A stretch of DNA of 64,000 bases from Torymus aiolomorphi (lineage: Eukaryota; Arthropoda; Insecta; Hymenoptera; Torymidae): positions 109,836,810 to 109,900,809 of the forward strand of contig CM070876.1 in the NCBI GenBank assembly GCA_036365515.1, given 5' to 3'. Every line of letters begins with the position of its first letter. Positions within the stretch are counted from its first letter, which is position 1. Shown piece by piece: positions 34,501 to 48,407 of this stretch. A program made the translations under genes and the position numbers. The notes beneath the pieces are model-generated. The model did not search any database and was not told the origin of the DNA. It saw only the letters and a program-made list of their open reading frames with translations.

Positions 34501-37500
34501 AGCGAATAGGCGAAATACGCCAACATTTTTTCCTGTGTATAAGCGAAATACGCATCGTTTTTATATAAGTTGCATATAAGTGAAATATGCTACAGGCCAG
34601 AAATGAAGTCAGCGCATAATAGGTAAACGAAATACGTATGATAAGAACTCGATAGATTTTGTGTATAGATTAAATACGAACCGTTTTACAAATACAATCG
34701 GCGTATAGGCGAAATACGCCAACATTTTTTCCTGTGTATAGGAGAAATACGCATCGTTTTTATTTAAGCAGTATATAAGCGACATATGCTACAGGCTACA
34801 AATAAAGTCCGCGTATAATAGTTAAACGAAATGCGCTTGATAAGAACTCGATCGATTTTGTGTATAGACGAAATACGCACCGTTTTACAAATATAATCGG
34901 GGTATAGGCGAAATACGCCAACATTTTTTCCTGCGTATAGGCGAAATACGCATCATTTTTTATATAATCTGTGTATAGGCGAAATACGCTACAGGCCAGA
35001 AATGAAGACAGCGCATAATAGGTAAACGAAATGCGCTTCATAAGAACTCGATAGATTTTGTGTATAGACGAAATACGAACCGTTTTACAAATGCAATCGG
35101 CGTATAGGCGAAATACGCCAACATTTTTTCCTGCGTATAGGCGAAATACGCATCATTTTTTATATAATCTGTGTATAGGCGAAATACGCCAACATTTTTT
35201 CCTGTGTATAGGCGAAATACGCATCGTTTTAGTATAAGCTGCATATAAGGGAAATATGCTACAGGCCAGAAATGAAGACAGCGCATAATAGGTAAACGAA
35301 ATACGTATGATAAAAACTCGATAGATTTTGTGTATAGACGAAATACGAACCGTTTTACAAATACAATCGGCGTATAGGCGAAATACGCCAACATTTTTTC
35401 CTGCGTATAGGGGAAATACGCATCGTTTTTATATAAGCAGCATATAAGCGACATATGCTACAGGCTACAAATAAAGTCCGCGTATAATAGTTAAACGAAA
35501 TGCGCTTGATAAGAACTCGATCGATTTTGTGTATAGACGAAATACGCACCGTTTTACAAATATAATCGGGGTATAGGCGAAATACGCCAACATTTTTCCT
35601 GAGTATAGGCTAAATACACATCTATTTATATCAACATTATATAGGCGAAATATGCTACAGGCTACAAATAAAGCCAACGTCTAATAGATAAACGAAATGC
35701 GATTGATAAGAACTCGATAGATTTTGTGTATAGACGAAATACGCACCGTTTTACAAATATAATCGGGGTATAGGCGAAATACGCCAACATTTTTTCTGTG
35801 TATAGGCGAAATACACATCTATTTATATAAACAGTATATAAGCGAATTATGCTACAGGCTGCAAATAAAGCCAACGTCTAATAGGTAAACGAAATGCGAT
35901 TGATAAGAACTCGATAGATTTTGTGTTTAGACGAAATGCGCACCGTTTTACAAATATAATCAGCGAATAGGCGAAATACGCCAACATTTTTTCCTGTGTA
36001 TAAGCGAAATACGCATCGTTTTTATATAAGTTGCATATAAGTGAAATATGCTACAGGCCAGAAATGAAGTCAGCGCATAATAGGTAAACGAAATACGTAT
36101 GATAAGAACTCGATAGATTTTGTGTATAGATTAAATACGAACCGTTTTACAAATACAATCGGCGTATAGGCGAAATACGCCAACATTTTTTCCTGTGTAT
36201 AGGCGAAATACGCATCATTTTTTATATAATCTGTGTATAGGCGACATATGCTACAGGCTACAAATAAAGTCCGCGTATAATAGTTAAACGAAATGCGCTT
36301 GATAAGAACTCGATCGATTTTGTGTATAGACGAAATACGCACCGTTTTACAAATATAATCGGGGTATAGGCGAAATACGCCAACATTTTTCCTGAGTATA
36401 GGCTAAATACACATCTATTTATATCAACATTATATAAGCGAAATATGCTACAGGCTACAAATAAAGCCAACGTCTAATAGATAAACGAAATGCGATTGAT
36501 AAGAACTCGATAGATTTTGTGTATAGACGAAATACGCACCGTTTTACAAATATAATCGGGGTATAGGCGAAATACGCCAACATTTTTTCTGTGTATAGGC
36601 GAAATACACATCTATTTATATAAACAGTATATAAGCGAATTATGCTACAGGCTGCAAATAAAGCCAACGTCTAATAGATAAACGAAATGCGATTGATAAG
36701 AACTCGATAGATTTTGTGTTTAGACGAAATGCGCACCGTTTTACAAATATAATCAGCGAATAGGCGAAATACGCCAACATTTTTTCTGTGTATAGGCGAA
36801 ATACACATCTATTTATATAAACAGTATATAAGCGAATTATGCTACAGGCTGCAAATAAAGCCAACGTCTAATAGATAAACGAAATGCGATTGATAAGAAC
36901 TCGATAGATTTTGTGTTTAGACGAAATGCGCACCGTTTTACAAATATAATCAGCGAATAGGCGAAATACGCCAACATTTTTTCCTGTGTATAAGCGAAAT
37001 ACGCATCGTTTTTATATAAGTTGCATATAAGTGAAATATGCTACAGGCCAGAAATGAAGTCAGCGCATAATAGGTAAACGAAATACGTATGATAAGAACT
37101 CGATAGATTTTGTGTATAGATTAAATACGAACCGTTTTACAAATACAATCGGCGTATAGGCGAAATACGCCAACATTTTTTCCTGTGTATAGGAGAAATA
37201 CGCATCGTTTTTATTTAAGCAGTATATAAGCGACATATGCTACAGGCTACAAATAAAGTCCGCGTATAATAGTTAAACGAAATGCGCTTGATAAGAACTC
37301 GATCGATTTTGTGTATAGACGAAATACGCACCGTTTTACAAATATAATCGGGGTATAGGCGAAATACGCCAACATTTTTTCCTGCGTATAGGCGAAATAC
37401 GCATCATTTTTTATATAATCTGTGTATAGGCGAAATACGCTACAGGCCAGAAATGAAGACAGCGCATAATAGGTAAACGAAATGCGCTTCATAAGAACTC

Positions 37501-40500
37501 GATAGATTTTGTGTATAGACGAAATACGAACCGTTTTACAAATGCAATCGGCGTATAGGCGAAATACGCCAACATTTTTTCCTGCGTATAGGCGAAATAC
37601 GCATCATTTTTTATATAATCTGTGTATAGGCGAAATACGCCAACATTTTTTCCTGTGTATAGGCGAAATACGCATCGTTTTAGTATAAGCTGCATATAAG
37701 GGAAATATGCTACAGGCCAGAAATGAAGACAGCGCATAATAGGTAAACGAAATACGTATGATAAAAACTCGATAGATTTTGTGTATAGACGAAATACGAA
37801 CCGTTTTACAAATACAATCGGCGTATAGGCGAAATACGCCAACATTTTTTCCTGCGTATAGGGGAAATACGCATCGTTTTTATATAAGCAGCATATAAGC
37901 GACATATGCTACAGGCTACAAATAAAGTCCGCGTATAATAGTTAAACGAAATGCGCTTGATAAGAACTCGATCGATTTTGTGTATAGACGAAATACGCAC
38001 CGTTTTACAAATATAATCGGGGTATAGGCGAAATACGCCAACATTTTTCCTGAGTATAGGCTAAATACACATCTATTTATATCAACATTATATAGGCGAA
38101 ATATGCTACAGGCTACAAATAAAGCCAACGTCTAATAGATAAACGAAATGCGATTGATAAGAACTCGATAGATTTTGTGTATAGACGAAATACGCACCGT
38201 TTTACAAATATAATCGGGGTATAGGCGAAATACGCCAACATTTTTTCTGTGTATAGGCGAAATACACATCTATTTATATAAACAGTATATAAGCGAATTA
38301 TGCTACAGGCTGCAAATAAAGCCAACGTCTAATAGGTAAACGAAATGCGATTGATAAGAACTCGATAGATTTTGTGTTTAGACGAAATGCGCACCGTTTT
38401 ACAAATATAATCAGCGAATAGGCGAAATACGCCAACATTTTTTCCTGTGTATAAGCGAAATACGCATCGTTTTTATATAAGTTGCATATAAGTGAAATAT
38501 GCTACAGGCCAGAAATGAAGTCAGCGCATAATAGGTAAACGAAATACGTATGATAAGAACTCGATAGATTTTGTGTATAGATTAAATACGAACCGTTTTA
38601 CAAATACAATCGGCGTATAGGCGAAATACGCCAACATTTTTTCCTGTGTATAGGCGAAATACGCATCATTTTTTATATAATCTGTGTATAGGCGACATAT
38701 GCTACAGGCTACAAATAAAGTCCGCGTATAATAGTTAAACGAAATGCGCTTGATAAGAACTCGATCGATTTTGTGTATAGACGAAATACGCACCGTTTTA
38801 CAAATATAATCGGGGTATAGGCGAAATACGCCAACATTTTTCCTGAGTATAGGCTAAATACACATCTATTTATATCAACATTATATAAGCGAAATATGCT
38901 ACAGGCTACAAATAAAGCCAACGTCTAATAGATAAACGAAATGCGATTGATAAGAACTCGATAGATTTTGTGTATAGACGAAATACGCACCGTTTTACAA
39001 ATATAATCGGGGTATAGGCGAAATACGCCAACATTTTTTCTGTGTATAGGCGAAATACACATCTATTTATATAAACAGTATATAAGCGAATTATGCTACA
39101 GGCTGCAAATAAAGCCAACGTCTAATAGATAAACGAAATGCGATTGATAAGAACTCGATAGATTTTGTGTTTAGACGAAATGCGCACCGTTTTACAAATA
39201 TAATCAGCGAATAGGCGAAATACGCCAACATTTTTTCTGTGTATAGGCGAAATACACATCTATTTATATAAACAGTATATAAGCGAATTATGCTACAGGC
39301 TGCAAATAAAGCCAACGTCTAATAGATAAACGAAATGCGATTGATAAGAACTCGATAGATTTTGTGTTTAGACGAAATGCGCACCGTTTTACAAATATAA
39401 TCAGCGAATAGGCGAAATACGCCAACATTTTTTCCTGTGTATAAGCGAAATACGCATCGTTTTTATATAAGTTGCATATAAGTGAAATATGCTACAGGCC
39501 AGAAATGAAGTCAGCGCATAATAGGTAAACGAAATACGTATGATAAGAACTCGATAGATTTTGTGTATAGATTAAATACGAACCGTTTTACAAATACAAT
39601 CGGCGTATAGGCGAAATACGCCAACATTTTTTCCTGTGTATAGGAGAAATACGCATCGTTTTTATTTAAGCAGTATATAAGCGACATATGCTACAGGCTA
39701 CAAATAAAGTCCGCGTATAATAGTTAAACGAAATGCGCTTGATAAGAACTCGATCGATTTTGTGTATAGACGAAATACGCACCGTTTTACAAATATAATC
39801 GGGGTATAGGCGAAATACGCCAACATTTTTTCCTGCGTATAGGCGAAATACGCATCATTTTTTATATAATCTGTGTATAGGCGAAATACGCTACAGGCCA
39901 GAAATGAAGACAGCGCATAATAGGTAAACGAAATGCGCTTCATAAGAACTCGATAGATTTTGTGTATAGACGAAATACGAACCGTTTTACAAATGCAATC
40001 GGCGTATAGGCGAAATACGCCAACATTTTTTCCTGCGTATAGGAGAAATACGCATCATTTTTTATATAATCTGTGTATAGGCGAAATACGCCAACATTTT
40101 TTCCTGTGTATAGGCGAAATACGCATCGTTTTAGTATAAGCTGCATATAAGGGAAATATGCTACAGGCCAGAAATGAAGACAGCGCATAATAGGTAAACG
40201 AAATACGTATGATAAAAACTCGATAGATTTTGTGTATAGACGAAATACGAACCGTTTTACAAATACAATCGGCGTATAGGCGAAATACGCCAACATTTTT
40301 TCCTGCGTATAGGGGAAATACGCATCGTTTTTATATAAGCAGCATATAAGCGACATATGCTACAGGCTACAAATAAAGTCCGCGTATAATAGTTAAACGA
40401 AATGCGCTTGATAAGAACTCGATCGATTTTGTGTATAGACGAAATACGCACCGTTTTACAAATATAATCGGGGTATAGGCGAAATACGCCAACATTTTCC

Positions 40501-40562
40501 TGAGTATAGGCTAAATACACATCTATTTATATCAACATTATATAGGCGAAATATGCTACAGG
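31553..40562. repeat. 2451-bp higher-order repeat, about 3.7 nearly identical copies
   Basis: Equivalent points recur at exactly 2451 bp: 31553, 34004, 36455, 38906; and 33211, 35662, 38113, then 40563 (one base less, a single T lost near 40495). Each unit is itself 1658 + 793 bp, since a shared segment recurs at 33014, 33807, 35465, 36258, 37916, 38709 and 40367. I saw only a handful of base differences between copies (for example near 33172 and 40043), so the copies are very recent or kept uniform. Confidence 0.9.
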
Positions 40563-42880
40563 CTACAAATAAAGCCAACGTCTAATAGATAAACGAAATG
40601 CGATTGATAAGAACTCGATAGATTTTGTGTATAGACGAAATACGCACCGTTTTACAAATATAATCGGGGTATAGGCGAAATACGCCAACATTTTTTCTGT
40701 GTATAGGCGAAATACACATCTATTTATATAAACAGTATATAAGCGAATTATGCTACAGGCTGCAAATAAAGCCAACGTCTAATAGGTAAACGAAATGCGA
40801 TTGATAAGAACTCGATAGATTTTGTGTTTAGACGAAATGCGCACCGTTTTACAAATATAATCAGCGAATAGGCGAAATACGCCAACATTTTTTCCTGTGT
40901 ATAAGCGAAATACGCATCGTTTTTATATAAGTTGCATATAAGTGAAATATGCTACAGGCCAGAAATGAAGTCAGCGCATAATAGGTAAACGAAATACGTA
41001 TGATAAGAACTCGATAGATTTTGTGTATAGATTAAATACGAACCGTTTTACAAATACAATCGGCGTATAGGCGAAATACGCCAACATTTTTTCCTGTGTA
41101 TAGGAGAAATACGCATCGTTTTTATTTAAGCAGCATATAAGCGACGTATGCTACAGGCTACAAATAAAGTCCGCGTATAATAGTTAAACGAAATGCGCTT
41201 GATAAGAACTCGATCGATTTTGTGTATAGACGAAATACGCACCGTTTTACAAATATAATCGGGGTATAGGCGAAATACGCCAACATTTTTTCCTGCGTAT
41301 AGGCGAAATACGCATCATTTTTTATATAATCTGTGTATAGGCGAAATACGCCAACATTTTTTCCTGTGTATAGGCGAAATACGCATCGTTTTAGTATAAG
41401 CTGCATATAAGGGAAATATGCTACAGGCCAGAAATGAAGACAGCGCATAATAGGTAAACGAAATGCGCTTCATAAGAACTCGATAGATTTTGTGTATAGA
41501 CGAAATACGCACCGTTTTACAAATATAATCGGGGTATAGGCGAAATACGCCAACATTTTTTCTGTGTATAGGCGAAATACACATCTATTTATATAAACAG
41601 TATATAAGCGAATTATGCTACAGGCTGCAAATAAAGCCAACGTCTAATAGATAAACGAAATGCGATTGATAAGAACTCGATAGATTTTGTGTTTAGACGA
41701 AATACGCACCGTTTTACAAATATAATCGGGGTATAGGCGAAATACGCCAACATTTTTCCTGAGTATAGGCTAAATACACATCTATTTATATCAACATTAT
41801 ATAGGCGAAATATGCTACAGGCTACAAATAAAGCCAACGTCTAATAGATAAACGAAATGCGATTGATAAGAACTCGATAGATTTTGTGTATAGACGAAAT
41901 ACGCACCGTTTTACAAATATAATCGGGGTATAGGCGAAATACGCCAACATTTTTTCTGTGTATAGGCGAAATACACATCTATTTATATAAACAGTATATA
42001 AGCGAATTATGCTACAGGCTGCAAATAAAGCCAACGTCTAATAGGTAAACGAAATGCGATTGATAAGAACTCGATAGATTTTGTGTTTAGACGAAATGCG
42101 CACCGTTTTACAAATATAATCAGCGAATAGGCGAAATACGCCAACATTTTTTCCTGTGTATAAGCGAAATACGCATCGTTTTTATATAAGTTGCATATAA
42201 GTGAAATATGCTACAGGCCAGAAATGAAGTCAGCGCATAATAGGTAAACGAAATACGTATGATAAGAACTCGATAGATTTTGTGTATAGATTAAATACGA
42301 ACCGTTTTACAAATACAATCGGCGTATAGGCGAAATACGCCAACATTTTTTCCTGTGTATAGGAGAAATACGCATCGTTTTTATTTAAGCAGCATATAAG
42401 CGACGTATGCTACAGGCTACAAATAAAGTCCGCGTATAATAGTTAAACGAAATGCGCTTGATAAGAACTCGATCGATTTTGTGTATAGACGAAATACGCA
42501 CCGTTTTACAAATATAATCGGGGTATAGGCGAAATACGCCAACATTTTTTCCTGCGTATAGGCGAAATACGCATCATTTTTTATATAATCTGTGTATAGG
42601 CGAAATACGCCAACATTTTTTCCTGTGTATAGGCGAAATACGCATCGTTTTAGTATAAGCTGCATATAAGGGAAATATGCTACAGGCCAGAAATGAAGAC
42701 AGCGCATAATAGGTAAACGAAATGCGCTTCATAAGAACTGGATAGATTTTGTGTATAGACGAAATACGCACCGTTTTACAAATATAATCGGGGTATAGGC
42801 GAAATACGCCAACATTTTTTCTGTGTATAGGCGAAATACACATCTATTTATATAAACAGTATATAAGCGAATTATGCTAC
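40350..42880. repeat. 1259-bp secondary tandem repeat at the end of the higher-order array
   Basis: Equivalent points recur at 40563/41822, 41158/42417 and 41315/42574, a spacing of 1259 bp. This is a rearranged, shorter version of the 2451-bp unit. One difference lies near 42740 (CTGGATAG for CTCGATAG). Confidence 0.8.
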
Positions 42881-43658
42881 AGGCTGCAAATAAAGCCAAC
42901 GTCTAATAGATAAACGAAATGCGATTGATAAGAACTCGATAGATTTTGTGTTTAGACGAAATACGCACCGTTTTACAAATATAATCAGCGAATAGGCGAA
43001 ATAAGCATCATTTTTTATATAATTTGTGTATAGGCGAAATACGCCAACATTTTTTCCTGTGTATAAGAGAAATACGCATCGTTTTTATATAAGCTGCATA
43101 TAATCGATATATGCTACAAGCCAGAATGAAGTTAGCGCATAATAGGTAAACGAAATGCGTGTGATAAGAACTCGATAGATTTTGTGTATAGATGAACTAA
43201 GCACCGCTTTACAAATACAATCGGCGTATAGGCGAAATACGCCAACATTTTTTCCTGTGTATAGGCGAAATACAGAACGTTTTTATGTAAGCAGCATATA
43301 AGCCACATATGCTACAGGCTACAAATAAAGTCCGCATATAATAGTTAAACGAAATGCGCTTGATAAGAACTCGATAGATTTTGTGTATAGACGAATTACG
43401 CACCGTTTTACAAATATAATCTGTGTATAGGCGAAATACGCCAACATTTTTTCCTGTGTATAGGAGAAATACGCATCGTTTTTATATAAGCAGCATATAA
43501 GCGACATATGCTACAGGCTACAAATAAAGTCCGCGTATAATAGTTAAACGAAATGCGCTTGATAAGAACTCGATAGATTTTGTGTATAGACGAATTACGC
43601 ACCGTTTTACAAATATAATCAGGGTATAGGCGAAATACGCCAACATTTTTCCTGTGTA

Positions 43659-44640
43659 CACTGAGAGAAATGTTGTAGTAAAATTTATTATAAACATAAG
43701 AAAAATTACTATATTTTGTAGGAACGGAGGGACAAATCGAAATTATAACAATTTTTGCTATGCAACATAGTAATTTTTATGAATGACCTTAAATTTCAAA
43801 AAATTAAATTTTTTCTCGTTCTTTCTGTTTTCAGAACTATTTTCAGACTCTAATCATACAATATTTAATGTGAAAATAAATTAAAATGAGAAATAAAAAT
43901 ATTTTTTTTACGAGCGTTGGGATCGAACCTGCAACCTTCACCGCGGCAATCGGACGCGCTAACCACTTACCCAAATAGGATTCTTGAGTGTAAGATTTTG
44001 GAACTTGTACATGTCAAACCATCGATTTCAAGAAAATTTCAGATAATATTAAATAATGACAATAAATAACTTTGATAACACAAAGAAACTTATCATTAAT
44101 GTGCATAATATAAAAATAAAATAATTGAAGTAAGGTTTTGAATGTTTTGTAAACTTAAAAGCAAGACAAAGTGAAATTCCCGTAGAAACATAACCTCAAT
44201 CAGACACGTGGGCGCCTTGATCTGCGCAGAAAGTACTAATGTTGTAGCAATTTTTACTATGTTGGATAGCAAACTTTCTTATGGCCTGTAGCAATTTTTG
44301 AATGTGGCACTTTTTACTATGTTTATAGTAATTTTTAATGCGCTACAAAATAAAATTTAAACGCTACAAAATAAAATTTATATTCTATTTTAATAAAAAT
44401 TAAAAGCATATATTTTAAATTTTATTATATCACAGTTTTTGCTATGTGTATAGCAATATTTGTTTTATTTCGTAATACTTTCTAATCAACAACTGTCATA
44501 AAAATTACAAGAAATTTTGTAATTATTCATACAATTATAATAAAAATGCAGCATAAAGTGTATTTGTCTCACCCTTCCTATACTTTATAGTAATTTTTAT
44601 TACAATTATAATAAAATTTACTACAACATTTTTCTCAGTG
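43659..44640. mobile_element. CACTGAGAG-family element inserted in the satellite, TA duplication
   Basis: It begins CACTGAGAGAAATGTTGTAG and ends with the inverse of CACTGAGAAAAATGTTGTAG. TA lies at 43657-43658 and 44641-44642. Removing the element and one TA restores the satellite reading CCTGTG-TA-TAGG. The inverted ends are about 35-70 bp. The interior is non-coding and includes a tRNA-like segment. A palindromic relative lies at 12636-12881. Confidence 0.9.
43911..43980 (-). other. tRNA-like remnant inside the element
   Basis: On the minus strand the order is AAGTGGTTAGCGCG (A-box-like) and, about 30 bases on, GGTTCGATCCC (a B-box match). The stems are poor, so this is not a working tRNA; it may act as an internal Pol III promoter or be a leftover. 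Confidence 0.4.
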
Positions 44641-46860
44641 TATAGGCTAAATACACATCTATTTATGTAAACATTATATAAGCGAAATATGCTACAGGCT
44701 ACAAATAAAGCCAACGTCTAATAGATAAACGAAATGCGATTGAAAAGAACTCGATAGATTTTGTGTATAGACGAAATACGCACAGTTTTACAAACATAAT
44801 CAGCGAATAGGCGAAATAAGCATCATTTTTTATATAATTTGTGTATAGGCGAAATACGCCAACATTTTTTCCTGTGTATAAGAGAAATACGCACCGTTTT
44901 TATATAAGCTGCATATAATCGATATATGCTACAAGCCAGAATGAAGTTAGCGCATCATAGGTAAACGAAATACGCATGATAAGAACTCGATAGATTTTAT
45001 GTATAGACGAAATACGCACCGTTTTACAAATACAATCGGCGTATAGGCGAAATACACCAACATTTTTTCCTGTGTATAGGCAAAATACGCATCGTATTTA
45101 TATAAGCAGCATATAAGCGAAATATGCTACAGGCTACAAATAAACTCAGCGTATAATAGTTGAACGAAATGCGCTTGATAAGAACTCGATAGATTTTGTG
45201 TATAGACGAAATACGCACCATTTCACAAATATAATCAGCGTATAGGCGTAATACGCATCATTTTTTATATAACCTGTGTATAGGCGAAATACGCCAACAT
45301 TTTTTCCTGTGTATAGGCGAAATACGCATCGTTTTTATATAAGCTGCAGATAAGCGAAATATGTTACAGGCCAGAAATGAAGTCAGCGCATAATAGGTAA
45401 ACGAAATGCGCGTGATAAGAACTCGATAGATTTTGTGTATAGATGAACTACGCACCGCTTTACAAATACAATCGGCGTATAGGCGAAATACGCCAACATT
45501 TTTTCCTGTGTATAGGCGAAATACACATCGTTTTTATATATGCAGCATATAAGCCACATATGCTACAGGCTACAAATAAAGTCAGCGTATAATAGTTAAA
45601 CGAAATGCGCTTGATAAGAACTCGATAGATTTTGTGTATAGACAAAATACGCACCGTTTTACAAATATAATCGGGGTATAGGCGAAATACGCCAACATTT
45701 TTTCTGTGTATAGGCGAAATACACATCTATTTATAAAACAGTATATAAGCGAATTATGCTACAGGCTACAAATAAAGCCAACGTCTAATAGATAAACGAA
45801 ATGCGATTGATAAGAACTCGATAGATTTTGTGTTTAGACGAAATACGCACCGTTTTACAAATATAATCAGCGAATAGGCAAAATAAGCATCATTTTTTAT
45901 ATAATTTGTGTATAGGCGAAATACGCCAACATTTTTTCCTGTGTATAAGCGAAATACGCATCGTTTTTATATAAGCTGCATATAAGCGAAATATTCTACA
46001 GGCCAGAAATGAAGTCAGCGCATAATAGGTAAACGAAATACGCATGATAAGAACTCGATAGATTTTGTGTATAGACGAAATGCGCACTGTTTTACAAATA
46101 GAATCAGCGTATAGGCGAAATAAGCCAACATTTTTTCCTGTGTATAGGCGAAATACGCATCATATTTATATAAGCAGCATATAAGCGAAATATGCTACAG
46201 GCTACAAATAAACTCAGCGTATAATAGTTGAACGAAATGCGCTTGATAAGAACGCGATAGATTTTGTGTATAGACGAAATACGCACCATTTTACAAATAT
46301 AATCAGCGTATAGGCGTAATACGCATCATTTTTTATATAATTTGTGTATAGGCGAAATACGCCAACATTTTTTCCTGTGTATAAGCGAAATACGCATCGT
46401 TTTTATATAAGCTGCATATAAGCGAAATATGCTACAGGCCAGAAATGAAGTCAGCGCATAATAGGTAAACGAAATACGCATGATAAGAACTCGATAGATT
46501 TTGTGTATAGACGAAATACGCACTGTTTTACAAATAGAATCGGCGTATAGGCGAAATACGCCAACATTTTTTCCTGTGTATAGGCGGAATACGCATCGTT
46601 TTTATATAAGCATTGTATAAGCGAAATATGCTACAGGCTACAAATAAAGTCAGCGTATAATAGGTTGGCGAAATGCGCTTGGTTAGAAATACATATATTT
46701 TGCGTATAGGCGAAATACGCACCGTACTAAAAATATTATAATCGGCATATAGGCGAAATATGCCAACATTTTTCCTTGCTTGTAGGAGAAATATGCAGTG
46801 TTTTTATATAATCTGTATAAAGGCCAAATATGTATCGTATTGCAAATAGTACGATATATA

Positions 46861-47434
46861 TTTGCGGAAGTAAATTAAAATTGTTTACTAATTTATACAA
46901 AATAATACTGTACAATATACACGAAAAGGGTAATGTATGATTTTCATAAAATATAATCTATTTATATATAGTAACAGCGTTAATAGTAGTAAAGTAATAG
47001 CGCTAGTAGTAAAATTGAAATAGCAAAAATCGGTACATATTTCCCGCATCTAAGCTAGTCATCGGGTTGTTTGTTTTCGGTGCAAGTTTTCAATTTTCTC
47101 CGGAAATATGCTTTTAAAAAAATTAATAGTTTTTGTTTCTTTGTAATATCATTTATTAACGCTCTAGGAAAATATCCTCTTAACCGCGGACCTACCAAAA
47201 TACATGGTATTTGATAATTTTAATGGTAGTGAAGTCGCATGTAAGTTTTTTAATATTAGAAAATTATAATTGATAAAATGATAATTAGTAATTAACAACA
47301 ATATAATGAAACATATACATTAAAAAAATAAATTGTATTTTTAAAAATTTATAAAAATTTATGAAAGAAAACAAATTATACTAATAGATAGAGTAGATAG
47401 AACCATGTCCACCTGTCTATAGAATCATGTATAT
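46861..47434. other. AT-rich spacer, no feature seen
   Basis: No gene or repeat recognised between the satellite and the next inverted-repeat element. Confidence 0.5.
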
Positions 47435-48380
47435 GGGAGCGTCCAGCAGAAACGGGCCACCGAGTGCGCGCGGTGCCTTTTTTCGCGTAAAAGGCGCTCT
47501 GTTTAACTCGTTCATAATCGTATGCTGCGTCTTTGAAAAGAAAACCAAGGACCTATATCGATAGATTTTTTCCTGCTCTTTCCAATGTTGCCATTGTTTT
47601 TATTGCGAAACGCTTTCTTCCGGACGAAAACTCGAATTGAATATTGAAAGCCATTTTTCTCAAAGTATATCATGTTTTTTTTTCAAAATAAACTACACCA
47701 TTGGAAAGTACAACTCTTAAGCTTCAAAACCCTATCTTGGAGAAGTTGGAGAAATAAAGGGTTTAAAAGTAACAACATGAAAAAAAAGTAACATCCATGA
47801 ACGCACTGAAAGCAGTGAAACCTAGCTGGCACTTCGGGTACTAATCCCGAACAGAAGCATTTCGGAATAAAAATAATAGCACCATTGGAAAGAGCAGGAA
47901 AAAATCTATCGATATATGTCCTTAGTTCTTTTTTCAGAGACTTGGTACACGATTATTAGCGAATTGAATAGAGCGTGCACTTAAACGTGCCGTACGCACG
48001 GGCGCGAGGGGCTCGTGCGGACCCTCGGCGCTGTCTTTTTCATGTTGTTACTTTTAAACCCTTTATTTCTCCAACTTCTCCAAGATAGGGTTTTGAAGCT
48101 TAAGAGTTGTACTTTCCAATGGTGTAGTTTATTTTGAAAAAACATGATATACTTTGAGAAAAATGGCTTTCAATATTCAACTCGAGTTTTCGTCCGGAAG
48201 AACGCGTTTCGCAATAAAAACAATGGCGCAATTGGAAAGAGCAGAAAAAATCTATCGATATAGGTCCTTGTTTTTTTTTCAAATACGCAGCATACGATTA
48301 TGAGCGAGTTAAACAGAGCGCCTTTTACGCGAAAAAAGGCACCGCGAGCGCTCGGTGGCCCGTTTCTGCTGGACGCTCCC
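47435..48380. mobile_element. Inverted-repeat element with GGGAGCGTCCAGCAGAAACG ends
   Basis: The left arm (47435-about 47790) and right arm (about 48028-48380) are inverted copies of about 355 bp around a 240-bp spacer that is GC-rich near 47985-48030. ATAT borders both ends, a likely target duplication. The first 543 bases of the window are a second copy. Non-coding. Confidence 0.85.
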
Positions 48381-48407
48381 ATATATGAGATATCGATCGT
48401 TCATCGT

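Larger units (their letters stand above)
29050..46860. repeat. 17.8-kb satellite array, ~197-bp monomers built from five ~40-bp subunits
   Basis: Every ~33-49 bp the core TATA..CGAAATACGC recurs. Five diverged subunits make a monomer of about 185-199 bp, and extra subunits are added in places. The order on the plus strand is: GTGTATAGGCGAAATACGCA; a GCATATAAGCGAAATATGC part; GCGCATAATAGGTAAACGAA; GTGTATAGACGAAATACGCA; GGCGTATAGGCGAAATACGC. Units at the edges (29050-29500 and 46690-46860) are degenerate and the middle is homogeneous, as expected for satellite evolution. Minus-strand open frames (FRLYT/YFAYT-rich) come from the repeat itself and are not genes. One mobile element interrupts it at 43659-44640. 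Confidence 0.95.

Noticed and set aside
29503..46722. Dozens of minus-strand open frames rich in FRLYT and YFAYT peptides
   Set aside because: They are translations of the satellite monomer, recur with its period and shift frame between units; no start or stop is conserved as a gene would need.
29050..46860. Regularly spaced repeats resembling a CRISPR array
   Set aside because: The whole unit is repeated with no unique spacers, no cas genes are present, and the setting is eukaryotic.
48170..48382. Conserved 70-codon frames shared by both GGGAGCGTCC elements (also near 339-551)
   Set aside because: The frames lie in inverted arms and carry different stops and frameshifts in each copy, so no protein is being kept.
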